A stretch of 64,000 nucleotides of DNA from positions 7,508 through 71,507 of the forward strand of contig CAZNLR010000024.1 in the NCBI GenBank assembly GCA_964574215.1, in the 5' to 3' direction. Position 1 is the stretch's first letter, and each line of letters starts with the position of its first letter. The notes under the pieces were generated by a model. That model did no database searches and was not told the origin of the DNA. It worked only from the letters and a program-made list of their open reading frames with translations. Source of the DNA: GCA-2725625 sp964574215. GTDB taxonomy: Bacteria > Pseudomonadota > Alphaproteobacteria > Rhodospirillales > UBA2165. Of the stretch, positions 8,459 to 17,650 are shown one piece after another. The position numbers were made by a program, and so were the translations under genes.

Positions 8459-10126
8459 TTGGAAAACGACAATTCTTTAAGGGAGTTCGCGAGCCAAAAG
8501 AATAGTGGGCGCAAAGACATCGGCCCCCTCGATAAAAGGGTTTCGGGCGTCTCTCCCATCACCCGCCGGATCCTGGCCATCAATATGCTGGCCCTGGCGG
8601 TTCTGGTGGTGGGGTTGCTCTATGTCGGGCAGTACCGGCAAGGGCTGATCGACAATGAAGTCGCATCATTGACCACCCAGGCCGAACTTTTCGCCGCCGC
8701 CCTGGGCGAGGCCGCCGTCGGCGACCGGGGAGCGGCCAATCAATATCTGGTATTGGACAGCGCCCGGCAGATCGTCCGCCGCTTCGCCGCCACCACCGGC
8801 ACCCACGCCCAGTTGATCTCTCCCGAGGGAGAAATTATCACCGACAGCCGATTGCTGAGCGGACCCGGCGGCGCCGTGCGGGTCGAAATCCTGGCGCCGC
8901 CCGAAACAGGTAGGGATCTGTCGGAAAGCGTGCGGGACCGCTTTGACCGCATGCTCAGAAGTGTTTTGCGTGACGATGATTTGGACACCGGCCCCAAGCA
9001 AAGCGCAAACTCGAAATCGACCGCCCTGGCGCTGGGTGGTGAAAAAGGTCAGGCTGTTTATGCCGGCGACGACGACCGTCTGATCGTCAGCGTCGCCGTG
9101 CCGGTGCAGCGTTACAAGCATGTATTGGGGGTGCTCCGCCTGGCCAAAGATTCCCGCCATATCGACGAGGCCGTTTTCGAAGTCCGTCTCGATATTTTAA
9201 AAGTGTTCGGTGTCGCCCTGCTGATCACCGTTTTGCTGTCCATCTATTTGGCCAGCTCCATTGCCCGTCCTCTTCGCCGTCTGGCTTTGGCGGCGGAACA
9301 TGTCCGCCATGGCTTGTCCCGTCAGTACAAGATTCCCGATCTCGGGCGACGCAAGGACGAGATTGGCGAGTTGAGCGAGGCCCTGGATGAAATGACGGAA
9401 GCGCTCTGGCAACGCATGGACGCCATCGAGAGATTCGCCGCCGATGTTGCCCATGAAATTAAGAATCCCCTGACCTCTCTTCGGAGCGCCGTTGAAACCG
9501 CGTCGCGCATCGACGATCCGGCCCAACAGAAGAAACTAATGGATATTATTTTGGATGATATCCAGCGGCTGGACCGGCTGATCTCGGATATTTCCGATGC
9601 CTCCCGCCTGGATTCGGAATTGTCCCGCGCCTCCATGGCGCCGGTGGACTTGCGCGGTCTGCTGGCCATGCTGATCGAGCTGCACGACGCCACCAGAGAT
9701 GAAAACGGCAAGGAGGCCAATGTCGACGTCTCGTTGGAGACGGATATCGATGGGCCTCTCAAAATCATGGGTCTGGAGGACAGGGTGGTTCAGGTGTTCC
9801 GTAATCTCATCGGCAACGCCGTCAGTTTCAGCCCCGAGCATGGGCACATTACACTGAGGGCTCAGCGCGAAAACGGTTTCATTGCTGTCCATGTCGAAGA
9901 TGACGGTCCCGGTATTCCCGAAGGAAACGAATTGGACATCTTTGATCGCTTTTACAAGGAACGGCCCAGCTCGGAGAAGTTCGGCACCCATTCGGGTTTG
10001 GGGCTCTCGATATCCAAGCAGATCGTTGACGCCCACGGCGGCGACATTCATGCCGAAAACAGATTGGGTGAAGCGGGCAGAGTGCTAGGGGCAAGTTTCA
10101 TTGTCCGATTGCCGTCGGCGGATTAA
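8459..10126 (+). CDS. chvG: Sensor histidine kinase, ChvG type
   Basis: A 555-residue membrane kinase: cytoplasmic N-terminus, transmembrane helix 38-57, a periplasmic sensor region of roughly 190 residues, second helix 246-266, HAMP to about 315, HisKA with the phospho-acceptor His332 in FAADVAHEIKNPLTSL, and a HATPase domain (NLIGNAV, DDGPGIPEG, GLGLSISKQIV). It should phosphorylate ChvI in response to envelope or acid stress; in relatives the periplasmic inhibitor ExoR acts on ChvG, but no exoR is visible here. The start is TTG with a GGGGTGAG site upstream; no better ATG or GTG exists before the first helix. It lies 58 bases after chvI and 11 before hprK, so one operon is likely. Confidence 0.9.
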   Translation: MENDNSLREFASQKNSGRKDIGPLDKRVSGVSPITRRILAINMLALAVLVVGLLYVGQYRQGLIDNEVASLTTQAELFAAALGEAAVGDRGAANQYLVLDSARQIVRRFAATTGTHAQLISPEGEIITDSRLLSGPGGAVRVEILAPPETGRDLSESVRDRFDRMLRSVLRDDDLDTGPKQSANSKSTALALGGEKGQAVYAGDDDRLIVSVAVPVQRYKHVLGVLRLAKDSRHIDEAVFEVRLDILKVFGVALLITVLLSIYLASSIARPLRRLALAAEHVRHGLSRQYKIPDLGRRKDEIGELSEALDEMTEALWQRMDAIERFAADVAHEIKNPLTSLRSAVETASRIDDPAQQKKLMDIILDDIQRLDRLISDISDASRLDSELSRASMAPVDLRGLLAMLIELHDATRDENGKEANVDVSLETDIDGPLKIMGLEDRVVQVFRNLIGNAVSFSPEHGHITLRAQRENGFIAVHVEDDGPGIPEGNELDIFDRFYKERPSSEKFGTHSGLGLSISKQIVDAHGGDIHAENRLGEAGRVLGASFIVRLPSAD

Positions 10127-10137
10127 GCTCGGCCCCG

Positions 10138-10602
10138 ATGATGAATTCTACAACAGATTCCAGCGGGTTACAGGTTCACGCAACGGCGGTCTCCATCGAC
10201 GGTGAGGGTGTGTTGATCCGGGGCGGCCCCGGCAGCGGCAAGTCTGATTTGGCGTTACGCCTGATTGATAACGGCGCGGCGAAACTGATCTCCGATGACC
10301 GCGTCGACCTGTCCCGGGAGGGCGAGACGGTGATCATGTCGCCGCCCGAGAAAATTGCCGGTCTGCTGGAAGTGCGCGGCGTCGGCGTGGTCTGCGTTCA
10401 ATCGGATAACCAGACGCCTCTCCGGCTGGTTGCCGATCTCCGCCCGGCGGCGGAAATCGACCGTATGCCGGAACGAAAGGCGGAGGAAATTCTCGGTGTT
10501 TCGGTCCCGGTAATAGATATCTATCCCTTCGAGTTATCGGCCCCGGAGAAACTTCGATTGGCCTTGCAAATAGCGACGGGAGGGGTGACGCTGATCGAAT
10601 GA
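10138..10602 (+). CDS. hprK: HPr kinase/phosphorylase, short alphaproteobacterial form
   Basis: A 154-residue protein, about half the length of Firmicute HprK because the N-terminal domain is absent; this short form is usual in alphaproteobacteria. The P-loop is GGPGSGKS at residues 29-36, followed by ISDDRVDL and the HprK-typical LEVRGVGVV. It phosphorylates or dephosphorylates a Ser of HPr and thereby sets PTS regulation. Its target, HPr with an intact Ser46 region, is encoded at 11973-12239. The start ATG ATG lies 11 bases after chvG, and the 3' end overlaps rapZ by four bases (ATGA), so translation is coupled. Confidence 0.93.
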   Translation: MMNSTTDSSGLQVHATAVSIDGEGVLIRGGPGSGKSDLALRLIDNGAAKLISDDRVDLSREGETVIMSPPEKIAGLLEVRGVGVVCVQSDNQTPLRLVADLRPAAEIDRMPERKAEEILGVSVPVIDIYPFELSAPEKLRLALQIATGGVTLIE

Positions 10603-11492
10603 GCAAAGAGACCATCCAGGCGGTCATCGTTACCGGTATCTCCGGCGCGGGAAAAACGTCGGCGCTGAAAGCGCTGGAGGATATGAACTTCGAAGCCATC
10701 GACAACGTGCCCCTCAGCATGCTGGAGCCATTGGTGGTCGGTGCTCAATTGGAATTGGGCGCCGGGTCCGGTGGTCCGGGGTTTGCCCGGCCCGTCGCCA
10801 TCGGGGTCGATATCCGCACCCGGGATTTCGGCGTTGAAGCCTTTCTCGAACGCTACGATCAATTAACCAAGGAAAAGGGCATCGAAGCCCGGATCGTGTT
10901 TATCGATTGCGACGATGAGGAGCTAAAACGGCGCTATGAGGAAACCCGTCACCGCCATCCGCTGGCGCTTGACCGTCCCGTGGCCGATGGTATTGCCCAC
11001 GAACGGAAATTGGTGTCGCCGCTCAGGGACCGGGCGAATTTGGTGATTGAAACCACCACCATGGGACCGGGCGGCCTAAAGGATATATTGCAGGCCCATT
11101 TTGCGCCCGCTTCGGAAACGGGATTAACGGTTTTTATCACCTCTTTTTCTTTCCGCCGCGGCCTTCCCCGCGAAGCCGATCTGGTGTTCGACGCCAGGTT
11201 TTTACGCAACCCGCACTATACGCCGGAGTTGCGCCCCTTGACGGGAAGAGACGCCGCGGTCGGCGATTTTATCAGTCAGGACGCGGACTATAAGGGATTT
11301 TTCACCAACATAACCAATCTGATCGAGCCGTTGCTGCCCCGGTTTATAAAGGAAGGAAAAAGTTACCTGACCATTGCCGTCGGGTGTACCGGCGGTCGGC
11401 ACCGTTCGGTTTTTATTGCGGAACGGCTTGCAATATGGTTTGAAAAGATTGGCCGGAAGGCCCAACTACATCACAGGGACATCGGGGGCTGA
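10599..11492 (+). CDS. rapZ: RapZ-family nucleotide-binding protein
   Basis: A 297-residue protein. The Walker A motif is GISGAGKTSALKALEDM from residue 13, and the C-terminal domain has the family hallmark GCTGGRHRSV near 262-271. In enterobacteria RapZ senses GlcN6P and delivers small RNAs to RNase E. In alphaproteobacteria its role is less clear, but it is nearly always encoded between hprK and the PTS EIIA gene, as here. Length is normal. The start overlaps the hprK stop by four bases. The PTS genes follow at once on the same strand, so it belongs to the same transcription unit. Confidence 0.93.
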   Translation: MSKETIQAVIVTGISGAGKTSALKALEDMNFEAIDNVPLSMLEPLVVGAQLELGAGSGGPGFARPVAIGVDIRTRDFGVEAFLERYDQLTKEKGIEARIVFIDCDDEELKRRYEETRHRHPLALDRPVADGIAHERKLVSPLRDRANLVIETTTMGPGGLKDILQAHFAPASETGLTVFITSFSFRRGLPREADLVFDARFLRNPHYTPELRPLTGRDAAVGDFISQDADYKGFFTNITNLIEPLLPRFIKEGKSYLTIAVGCTGGRHRSVFIAERLAIWFEKIGRKAQLHHRDIGG

Positions 11493-11525
11493 CAATAAGC
11501 CCCATTTGGTAGGGATAAGAACTAA

Positions 11526-11927
11526 ATGATCGGAATGGTTATCGTCACTCACGGCCATCTGGCGGATGAGTTTTTCAGCGCCCTCGAACATGTCGTGGGG
11601 CCCCAGGAAAATGTGGCGACGGTCTGCATCGGTCCAGATGACGATATGGAAAAGCGCCGCGCCGATATCTTGAACAGTATAAAGGATGTTGACGGCGGCG
11701 ACGGCGTGGTCGTTTTGACGGACATGTTCGGCGGTACGCCGTCGAATTTGGCGATTTCGATCATGGAACGGGCCAACGTCGAAGTGATCGCGGGCGCCAA
11801 TCTGCCCATGCTGGTTAAATTGGCCAGTATCAGGGATAAAAACGACCTCGCGGAAACCGTCGCCATGGCGCAAGAGGCGGGCAAGAAATATATCAACGTC
11901 GCCTCCAAGCTCTTGTGCAAAGATTAG
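11526..11927 (+). CDS. PTS EIIA component, mannose family (regulatory)
   Basis: A 133-residue EIIA-Man fold protein. The phosphorylated His is His9 in MVIVTHGHLADEF, with VLTDMFGGTPSNLA in the middle and a C-terminal segment of normal length. No EIIB or EIIC is encoded nearby, so it is likely a regulatory phosphate acceptor rather than part of a sugar transporter, as in other alphaproteobacteria. Phosphate would come from HPr, encoded 45 bases downstream. The stop codon lies inside a 12-base triplicate repeat that presents two further in-frame stops (see 11919-11954). Confidence 0.92.
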   Translation: MIGMVIVTHGHLADEFFSALEHVVGPQENVATVCIGPDDDMEKRRADILNSIKDVDGGDGVVVLTDMFGGTPSNLAISIMERANVEVIAGANLPMLVKLASIRDKNDLAETVAMAQEAGKKYINVASKLLCKD

Positions 11928-11954
11928 CCCAGAGATTAGCTCAGAGATTAGCTC
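11919..11954 (+). repeat. Three 12-bp tandem repeats carrying the EIIA stop codon
   Basis: Units at 11919-11930 (AAAGATTAGCCC), 11931-11942 and 11943-11954 (both AGAGATTAGCTC). Each carries a TAG in the EIIA reading frame, so the gene ends in three successive in-frame stops. The repeat occupies most of the EIIA-HPr spacer. Confidence 0.9.
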
Positions 11955-11972
11955 AGGCCGGTATTAGTCATT

Positions 11973-12239
11973 TTGGATAAAGTCGTTCTCACCATTTTGA
12001 ACCAGCGCGGACTTCACGCCAGGGCGGCGGCTAAATTCGTCAAACTGGCGGGTGAATTCTCCGCCGACATCACGGTTGCCAAAGACGGCCAGGAGGTCTC
12101 CGGCCATTCCATCATGGGATTGATGATGCTGGCGGCGGCGCCCGGCGATCAAATCGAAATGACCGTCGCCGGGGACGACGCCGATGCTGCCCTGAAAGCC
12201 CTGCGGGAACTGGTGGAAAACAAGTTCGAGGAAAATTAA
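11973..12239 (+). CDS. ptsH: HPr phosphocarrier protein
   Basis: An 88-residue HPr. His15 in NQRGLHARAA is the EI-dependent phosphorylation site. Ser46 in SGHSIMGLMML is the site used by HPr kinase, so both regulatory inputs are intact. It accepts phosphate from EI (not in this window) and passes it to the EIIA encoded just upstream. The start is TTG at 11973 (giving MDKVVLT); it lacks a strong ribosome site, but no other start keeps the first beta strand. Together with hprK and the EIIA it makes a regulatory PTS branch without a sugar permease. Confidence 0.95.
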   Translation: MDKVVLTILNQRGLHARAAAKFVKLAGEFSADITVAKDGQEVSGHSIMGLMMLAAAPGDQIEMTVAGDDADAALKALRELVENKFEEN

Positions 12240-12376
12240 TCCGCTGAACTTTTGGCCATCTGCAAATGCCTTGCAACTGAACCGGTCGCCTGCTACATCC
12301 GCGCCCTGTAAGTTTGAAAAATCTTTAGAAAAATACCATTTGGCGCAGTGAAACCCGCCGAAACTAGGAGCCGATA

Positions 12377-13672
12377 ATGAACGCCACCGCCGATTATAAA
12401 GTCGCCGATATTTCCCTGGCCGATTGGGGCCGCAAAGAGATCGCCATCGCCGAGACCGAAATGCCGGGCCTGATGGCGCTGCGCGAGGAATATGCGGGCA
12501 AGGCGCCGCTCAAGAGCGCGCGTATCGTCGGCTGTCTCCACATGACCATTCAAACGGCCGTTTTAATGGAAACCTTGGTCGATCTCGGCGCGGAAGTGCG
12601 CTGGAGTTCGTGTAACATTTTCTCCACCCAGGACCACGCCGCCGCCGCCATGGCGGAGGCCGGCATCCCGACCTTTGCTTGGAAGGGCGAGACGGAAGAG
12701 GAATTCTGGTGGTGCATCGAGCAGACCATCACCGGGCCCGACGGTTGGACGCCCAACATGATTCTGGACGACGGCGGTGACCTGACCTTGGTGATGCATG
12801 ACAAATACCCGGAAATGCTGGACGACGTGAAAGGCCTGTCCGAGGAAACCACCACCGGTGTTCACCGGCTCTATGAAATGGAAAAGAAGGGCACTCTCAA
12901 AGTGCCTGCTTTCAACGTCAACGATTCGGTGACCAAATCCAAATTCGATAATTTGTACGGCTGCCGGGAAAGCCTGGTGGACGGCATCAAGCGGGCCACC
13001 GACGTTATGGTCGCCGGCAAAATTGCCGTCGTGGCCGGCTATGGCGATGTGGGTAAAGGTTCCGCCGCCTCGCTCCGCAACCAGGGCGCCCGGGTGTTGG
13101 TGACTGAAATCGATCCCATCTGCGCCCTGCAGGCTTCGATGGAGGGTTATGAAGTGGTGACCATGGATGACGCTGCCCCCATCGGCGATATCTTTGTCAC
13201 CACCACCGGCAACATCGATATCATCACCATTGATCATATGCGGGACATGAAAGACCGCGCCATCGTTTCCAACATCGGTCATTTCGATTCGGAAATTCAG
13301 GTTGAGGCGTTGCGCAATCTGCAATGGCACAACGTCAAACCCCAGGTGGACGAAATCGAGTTCCCGGACGGCAAGCGGATTATCCTGTTGGCCGAAGGGC
13401 GTCTGGTGAATTTGGGTTGCGCCACCGGCCATCCCAGTTTCGTTATGAGCGCGTCCTTTACCAATCAGGTGTTGGCCCAGATCGAGCTTTGGAACAATGC
13501 CAATAGTTACGAAAACAAGGTCTATGTGCTGCCCAAGGTTCTGGACGAAAAGGTCGCCACCCTTCATCTCGGCAAGCTAGGCGTCAATTTGACCAAACTG
13601 TCCAAGGAACAGGCCGACTATATCGGCGTTCCCGAAGCCGGACCCTACAAGCCGGATTATTACCGGTACTAA
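12377..13672 (+). CDS. ahcY: Adenosylhomocysteinase
   Basis: A 431-residue enzyme that splits S-adenosylhomocysteine into adenosine and homocysteine, clearing the by-product of methyl transfer. The NAD-binding GYGDVGKGSA and the preceding FNVNDSVTKSKFDNLYGCRESL region are intact, as are the C-terminal LGKLGVNLTKL and KPDYYRY. Length is that of the bacterial short form. An AGGAG precedes the ATG. The 137 bases upstream show no SAH or SAM riboswitch that I can recognise; a TTGCAA / TACATC pair with 17-base spacing at about 12270 is a possible weak promoter. Position after ptsH is conserved in the class. Confidence 0.98.
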   Translation: MNATADYKVADISLADWGRKEIAIAETEMPGLMALREEYAGKAPLKSARIVGCLHMTIQTAVLMETLVDLGAEVRWSSCNIFSTQDHAAAAMAEAGIPTFAWKGETEEEFWWCIEQTITGPDGWTPNMILDDGGDLTLVMHDKYPEMLDDVKGLSEETTTGVHRLYEMEKKGTLKVPAFNVNDSVTKSKFDNLYGCRESLVDGIKRATDVMVAGKIAVVAGYGDVGKGSAASLRNQGARVLVTEIDPICALQASMEGYEVVTMDDAAPIGDIFVTTTGNIDIITIDHMRDMKDRAIVSNIGHFDSEIQVEALRNLQWHNVKPQVDEIEFPDGKRIILLAEGRLVNLGCATGHPSFVMSASFTNQVLAQIELWNNANSYENKVYVLPKVLDEKVATLHLGKLGVNLTKLSKEQADYIGVPEAGPYKPDYYRY

Positions 13673-13741
13673 TCCTAATTAGGATCGACGACCCGATTTA
13701 ATACTCTTGTTCCCGGTTACCGGTGGGAATAAGGTTCCCGT

Positions 13742-15262
13742 GTGGTTATTACCGAGAAATTGGATCGAACGGACGCGCTGATCAGCGGGTTGCCCATTGC
13801 CGTGGCGGTGTTCGACGGGGCGGGGCGATTGATTCATTTCAATCCTGATTTTCAGAACCTGTGGCCGCTTGACAAGGACTGGCTGGAGACATCGCCGAAG
13901 CTGGAAGCGGTGCTTGACCGGTTGCGCGATCAACGGAAATTACCGGAGCAAAAAGATCACGACGCCTTTCGTAACAGATTCGTAGGATTGCCGGGAAACC
14001 TTAATTCGCCGGCCCAGGAAGACTGGTTCCTGCCCGACGGGCGCAGCTTAAAAGTAAGGGTTTCACCCTATCCGATAGGTGACTCCAAAGACGGTATTAT
14101 CCTCACCTTTGAGGATTTAACGGAACGTTTGTCCCTGGAACGGGCCTTCAATGAAATTCTGGAAGTGCATCGGGCGACCCTGGATAATCTCACCGAGGGA
14201 TTGGCCGTATTCGGCAGTGACGGGCTCTTGAAGTTGCACAACCCGGCCTTCGCCGAATTTTGGAACCTGCCGAAAGACGCCTTCGACGGTGATTTTCATA
14301 TGTCCGATTTTCTCGACGCCACACGGGCCCTATTGCCCGTGGAGCAGGATTGGCCGGGTCTCAGGAAGAAAATATCGGGGCGGCTGTTGGGGCGAAAGGC
14401 GGGGTCGGGGCGGTTGCACTTGAACAGCGGCGTCATTCTGGACGCGGCCAACATACCCCTTCCCGACGGCGCCTCTCTTTTACACTATGCCGATGTCAGT
14501 GACAGCGTCAAACTTCAGGAAGCTTTCAGCGGCCGGGCGGACGCCATGGCGGCGGCCAACCGGTTGAAATCGGAATTTCTGGCCAATCTGTCTCACCAAA
14601 TAAGAACGCCCCTGACTACCATCGAAGGTTTCGCCGAGTTGCTGTCGGGGGATTATTTCGGCGAGCTTAATAAGCGCCAGCAGGAATACGCCACCGGCAT
14701 CGTCGAGGCGGCACGGTCGGTATCGGGCTTGGTGGGCGATATCATGGATCTGGCCGATATCGAGGCCGGGCTCCTGGAATTGCAGACCGAGCCGGTGGAC
14801 CTTCACGCCTGTTTGAGCCATATGCTGGGTTTGGTGCGGGAACGGGCGCGGCACAAAAAGCTCAAACTGGTTTTCGATTGCGCCACCGATATAGGCTGGA
14901 TTTCCGCCGATGAGAGACGACTCAAACAGTGTCTGTTGCACCTTCTGTCCAACGCCATCCTGTTTTCCGGGCAAGGGGGAGAAATCGAGCTTAGCGCGAA
15001 AAGAAGTGAAGATGATGTCAGCATCGGCGTGAAAGATACGGGCGTCGGTATTCCCAAGGCCGACGTGGAAAGAATTTTCAGGGGATTTGAACGGGGCGAT
15101 CAGGCCGACGAGCACGGCCCCGGGGCCGGTCTCGGCCTGACCCTGGTTAAAAGCTTCATCGAACTTCATGGCGGCAGTATTGAGATATCATCCAAACCGA
15201 ACCGGGGCACCACGGTCGAGCTCAACCTGCCGGCCAATGGAGTCTCGGTGGGGAATGCCTGA
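13742..15262 (+). CDS. PAS-PAS sensor histidine kinase, cytosolic
   Basis: A 506-residue kinase without membrane helices. Two PAS domains (about 10-130 and 140-255: LPIAVAVFDGAGRLIHFNP and EGLAVFGSDGLLKLHNPAF) are followed by HisKA with His285 in FLANLSHQIRTPLTT and a HATPase domain with N (HLLSNAILFS), G1 (DTGVGIPK) and G2 (GAGLGLTLVKSF) boxes. A response regulator is not encoded nearby. The Gln after the phospho-acceptor His, where Glu is usual, is a minor variant and may affect phosphatase activity. The start is GTG. A PAS kinase at this point, between ahcY and tsaE, recurs in alphaproteobacteria. The signal is unknown. Confidence 0.88.
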   Translation: MVITEKLDRTDALISGLPIAVAVFDGAGRLIHFNPDFQNLWPLDKDWLETSPKLEAVLDRLRDQRKLPEQKDHDAFRNRFVGLPGNLNSPAQEDWFLPDGRSLKVRVSPYPIGDSKDGIILTFEDLTERLSLERAFNEILEVHRATLDNLTEGLAVFGSDGLLKLHNPAFAEFWNLPKDAFDGDFHMSDFLDATRALLPVEQDWPGLRKKISGRLLGRKAGSGRLHLNSGVILDAANIPLPDGASLLHYADVSDSVKLQEAFSGRADAMAAANRLKSEFLANLSHQIRTPLTTIEGFAELLSGDYFGELNKRQQEYATGIVEAARSVSGLVGDIMDLADIEAGLLELQTEPVDLHACLSHMLGLVRERARHKKLKLVFDCATDIGWISADERRLKQCLLHLLSNAILFSGQGGEIELSAKRSEDDVSIGVKDTGVGIPKADVERIFRGFERGDQADEHGPGAGLGLTLVKSFIELHGGSIEISSKPNRGTTVELNLPANGVSVGNA

Positions 15263-15331
15263 GGGCGAAATTCTTGACGGCGGAGCGTGAAATCCGGTTG
15301 CCTTCTTTTGAGGGGCGATTAAAAAGGAACC

Positions 15332-15799
15332 ATGGATCAAACTCTGCTTCATAGATTGAATTTGGAGAATGAAGAAGCCACCGGCGACTTGGCGTCCGCC
15401 ATCGCTGCCATGGCGGAACCCGGTGACGTTATCGCCCTGAGCGGTGATCTCGGCAGCGGCAAGACGGTCTTCGCCCGCGCTTTTATCCGCGCGCTTGGCG
15501 GCGATGAGGAAGTGCCGAGCCCTACCTTTACCCTGGTTCAGTATTACGAGCTTCCGGATTTCACGGTCTACCATTTCGATCTCTATCGGATCGAGAGCGC
15601 GGAAGAAGTGTTGGAATTTGGCATCGACGACGCTTTTGCCGACGGCGTTTCCTTGATCGAGTGGCCGGAAAAGATGGGCGCCTATCTTCCGTCCGCCCGG
15701 CTGGCTCTGACCCTGCGCCAGGGGCCGGACGAAAACAGCCGGGTGGCCGAGCTTCAGGGTCACGGCAAATGGCAGGACAGATTGAGGGAAATCATTTAA
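15332..15799 (+). CDS. tsaE: tRNA threonylcarbamoyladenosine synthesis ATPase TsaE
   Basis: A 155-residue P-loop protein of normal length. Walker A is GDLGSGKT at 38-45, followed by the family motifs PSPTFTLVQYYE and YHFDLYRI and the WPEK segment. TsaE acts with TsaB and TsaD to put threonylcarbamoyl on A37 of tRNAs that read ANN codons; the partners are not in the window. An AAAGGAA site precedes the ATG. The stop codon abuts the amgK start with no spacer, so the two are cotranslated. Confidence 0.95.
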   Translation: MDQTLLHRLNLENEEATGDLASAIAAMAEPGDVIALSGDLGSGKTVFARAFIRALGGDEEVPSPTFTLVQYYELPDFTVYHFDLYRIESAEEVLEFGIDDAFADGVSLIEWPEKMGAYLPSARLALTLRQGPDENSRVAELQGHGKWQDRLREII

Positions 15800-16813
15800 A
15801 TGGCCGACCGGGCAAACTTGAGCGAAACCTTTTTGACGGAGGCCGGTTGGCCGGACGCGTCGCGACGCAAGCTGGCGGGTGATGCCTCGTTCCGGCATTA
15901 CCAGAGAATAGAGCGGGACGGGCAAAGCGCCGTCCTGATGGATGCGCCGCCGCCCCAGGAAGACGTCAGGGCGTTTATCCGCATCACCGGACATTTGCGC
16001 GATCTCGGCTATAGCGCCCCGGAAATCCTCGCCGAGGACACCTCCAACGGGTTCCTTCTTTTGGAGGATTTGGGGGACGGTACATTTACCCGGGAGCTGG
16101 CCAATGGCGCCGACGAAGAGGCGCTTTATACGGCGGCGGTCGATTTGCTGGTCGATCTGCACACCGGCCATATCGCCGTGACCGTTCCCGACGGCGTTGA
16201 AGAGTACGATGAAGAAAAGATTTTGGAGGAGGCGGCGTTGTTCACCGACTGGTATCTGCCGCAGATTTCCCAGCGACTGACGGGGCCGCTGCTCAGAGAA
16301 GAATATCTCGATATCTGGCGGGCGTTAATTCCCACCATCCTGGAAAGCGGCGAAACCCTGGTCTTGAGGGATTTTCACGCCGACAATCTGATGTGGCTGC
16401 CCGACCGGGACGGGCTTGCCCGGTGCGGTTTGCTGGATTACCAGGACGCGGTGGCCGGTTCGCCCGTTTACGATCTGATGTCATTGCTGGAGGACGCCAG
16501 GCGCGACCTGCGGCCCGGTCTTGCCGCCCGCATGGTTGACCGGTATTTCGCCGCCGTGTCCGGAACCGACCGCGCCGTTTTCGACCGGACCTATTCCATT
16601 CTGGCCGCTCAGCGTCATTGCAAAGTGATCGGCATATTCACCCGCCTGGCGGTGCGTGACAATAAATACGATTACCTGGTTCACCTGCCCAGGGTCTGGC
16701 GCCTGCTGGAACGGGTTTGCTACAATCCGGCCCTGGCGCCGTTGAAATCCTGGCTCGATACCAATGCGCCCGCCGCCAAACGCGGCAATCTCGTTCAACA
16801 GCTGCATGTCTGA
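15800..16813 (+). CDS. amgK: N-acetylmuramate/N-acetylglucosamine anomeric kinase AmgK
   Basis: A 337-residue aminoglycoside-phosphotransferase-fold kinase. The catalytic loop LRDFHADNLMWLP and the metal-binding LLDYQDAVAGSPVYDL are intact, and the N-lobe has ASFRHYQRIER. AmgK phosphorylates MurNAc and GlcNAc at C1 in the peptidoglycan-recycling bypass; MurU, encoded by the overlapping next gene, turns the product into UDP-MurNAc. In organisms with this route the pathway confers intrinsic tolerance to fosfomycin. The name rests on the kinase fold plus the tsaE-amgK-murU context known from other proteobacteria. Confidence 0.88.
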   Translation: MADRANLSETFLTEAGWPDASRRKLAGDASFRHYQRIERDGQSAVLMDAPPPQEDVRAFIRITGHLRDLGYSAPEILAEDTSNGFLLLEDLGDGTFTRELANGADEEALYTAAVDLLVDLHTGHIAVTVPDGVEEYDEEKILEEAALFTDWYLPQISQRLTGPLLREEYLDIWRALIPTILESGETLVLRDFHADNLMWLPDRDGLARCGLLDYQDAVAGSPVYDLMSLLEDARRDLRPGLAARMVDRYFAAVSGTDRAVFDRTYSILAAQRHCKVIGIFTRLAVRDNKYDYLVHLPRVWRLLERVCYNPALAPLKSWLDTNAPAAKRGNLVQQLHV

Positions 16814-17600
16814 AATCGGTATGGCAAAAAAATCCTCCAAAAATAAAAAAACCATGGCGGCAGTTACCGCTCTACCCAAATCGGCAATGGTCCTGGCGGC
16901 CGGACTGGGTCTCCGCATGCGGCCGATCACGGACAAAACACCCAAACCCTTGGTGACCGTGGCCGGGCGCACACTGTTGGATCACAGCCTCGACCGGCTG
17001 GCGTCGGCGGGGGTGGAGAAAGTGGTCGTCAACGTTCATCACCTGGCCGAACAGATTGAACAAAACCTGTCCCGGCGCAAGGATCTGGAAATCATCGTTT
17101 CGTCCGAGAAAGAGGATTTGCTGGAAACCGGCGGTGGCGTCAACAAGGCTCTGGCCCATTTTGACGATCAGCCGTTTTACGTCTGCAACGCCGATCTCCT
17201 CTATCTGAACGGTCCCGATTCGGCACTGCACCGGCTGGCGGAGAGCTGGGACGATGCCAGCATGGATGGGCTGCTGCTGATGCATTCGACCGTTGAAGCC
17301 TATGGCTACAAGGGTGACGGCGACTTCATCGTCGATCCCGGCGGGAAACTGGAGCGCCGGCCGGAGCGGGAAATCTCACCCTATCTGTTTACCGGTATTC
17401 AGATGCTTCATCCCCGGTTGTTCGAAGGTGCACCGGAGGGGGCATTTTCCATGAACCTGCTCTATGACCGGGCGATTGAAGGGGAACGGCTTTTCGGCAT
17501 CGTCCATGACGGCGAGTGGTTTCACGTGGGAACGGCGGCCGGACTGGCCGAAGCCGAAATTTACATGCGTCAAAGATTTCCGGGAATTCGACATCGGTAA
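16806..17600 (+). CDS. murU: N-acetylmuramate-1-phosphate uridylyltransferase MurU
   Basis: A nucleotidyltransferase of 264 residues from the ATG at 16806, which overlaps the amgK stop. Later ATGs at 16821 and 16854 would remove a Lys-rich leader (KKSSKNKKT) that lies ahead of the conserved fold; none has a strong ribosome site. The core motif AMVLAAGLGLRMRPITDKT and KPLVTVAGRTLLDH form the nucleotide site; VCNADLLYL holds the metal-binding Asp. It makes UDP-MurNAc from MurNAc-1-phosphate, completing the recycling route begun by AmgK. The sequence is also compatible with a general sugar-1-phosphate nucleotidyltransferase; the neighbour decides the call. Confidence 0.88.
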   Translation: MSEIGMAKKSSKNKKTMAAVTALPKSAMVLAAGLGLRMRPITDKTPKPLVTVAGRTLLDHSLDRLASAGVEKVVVNVHHLAEQIEQNLSRRKDLEIIVSSEKEDLLETGGGVNKALAHFDDQPFYVCNADLLYLNGPDSALHRLAESWDDASMDGLLLMHSTVEAYGYKGDGDFIVDPGGKLERRPEREISPYLFTGIQMLHPRLFEGAPEGAFSMNLLYDRAIEGERLFGIVHDGEWFHVGTAAGLAEAEIYMRQRFPGIRHR

Positions 17601-17650
17601 AATAATATAAGTGGGGAGAGAGCAGGGTTAATGGGCTTTTTTAGGAAGCG

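Noticed and set aside
12240..12376. SAH or SAM riboswitch in the ahcY leader
   Set aside because: No conserved core of either class could be recognised in these 137 bases.
12563..13567. A 334-codon minus-strand frame
   Set aside because: Antisense to ahcY, which is complete and highly conserved.
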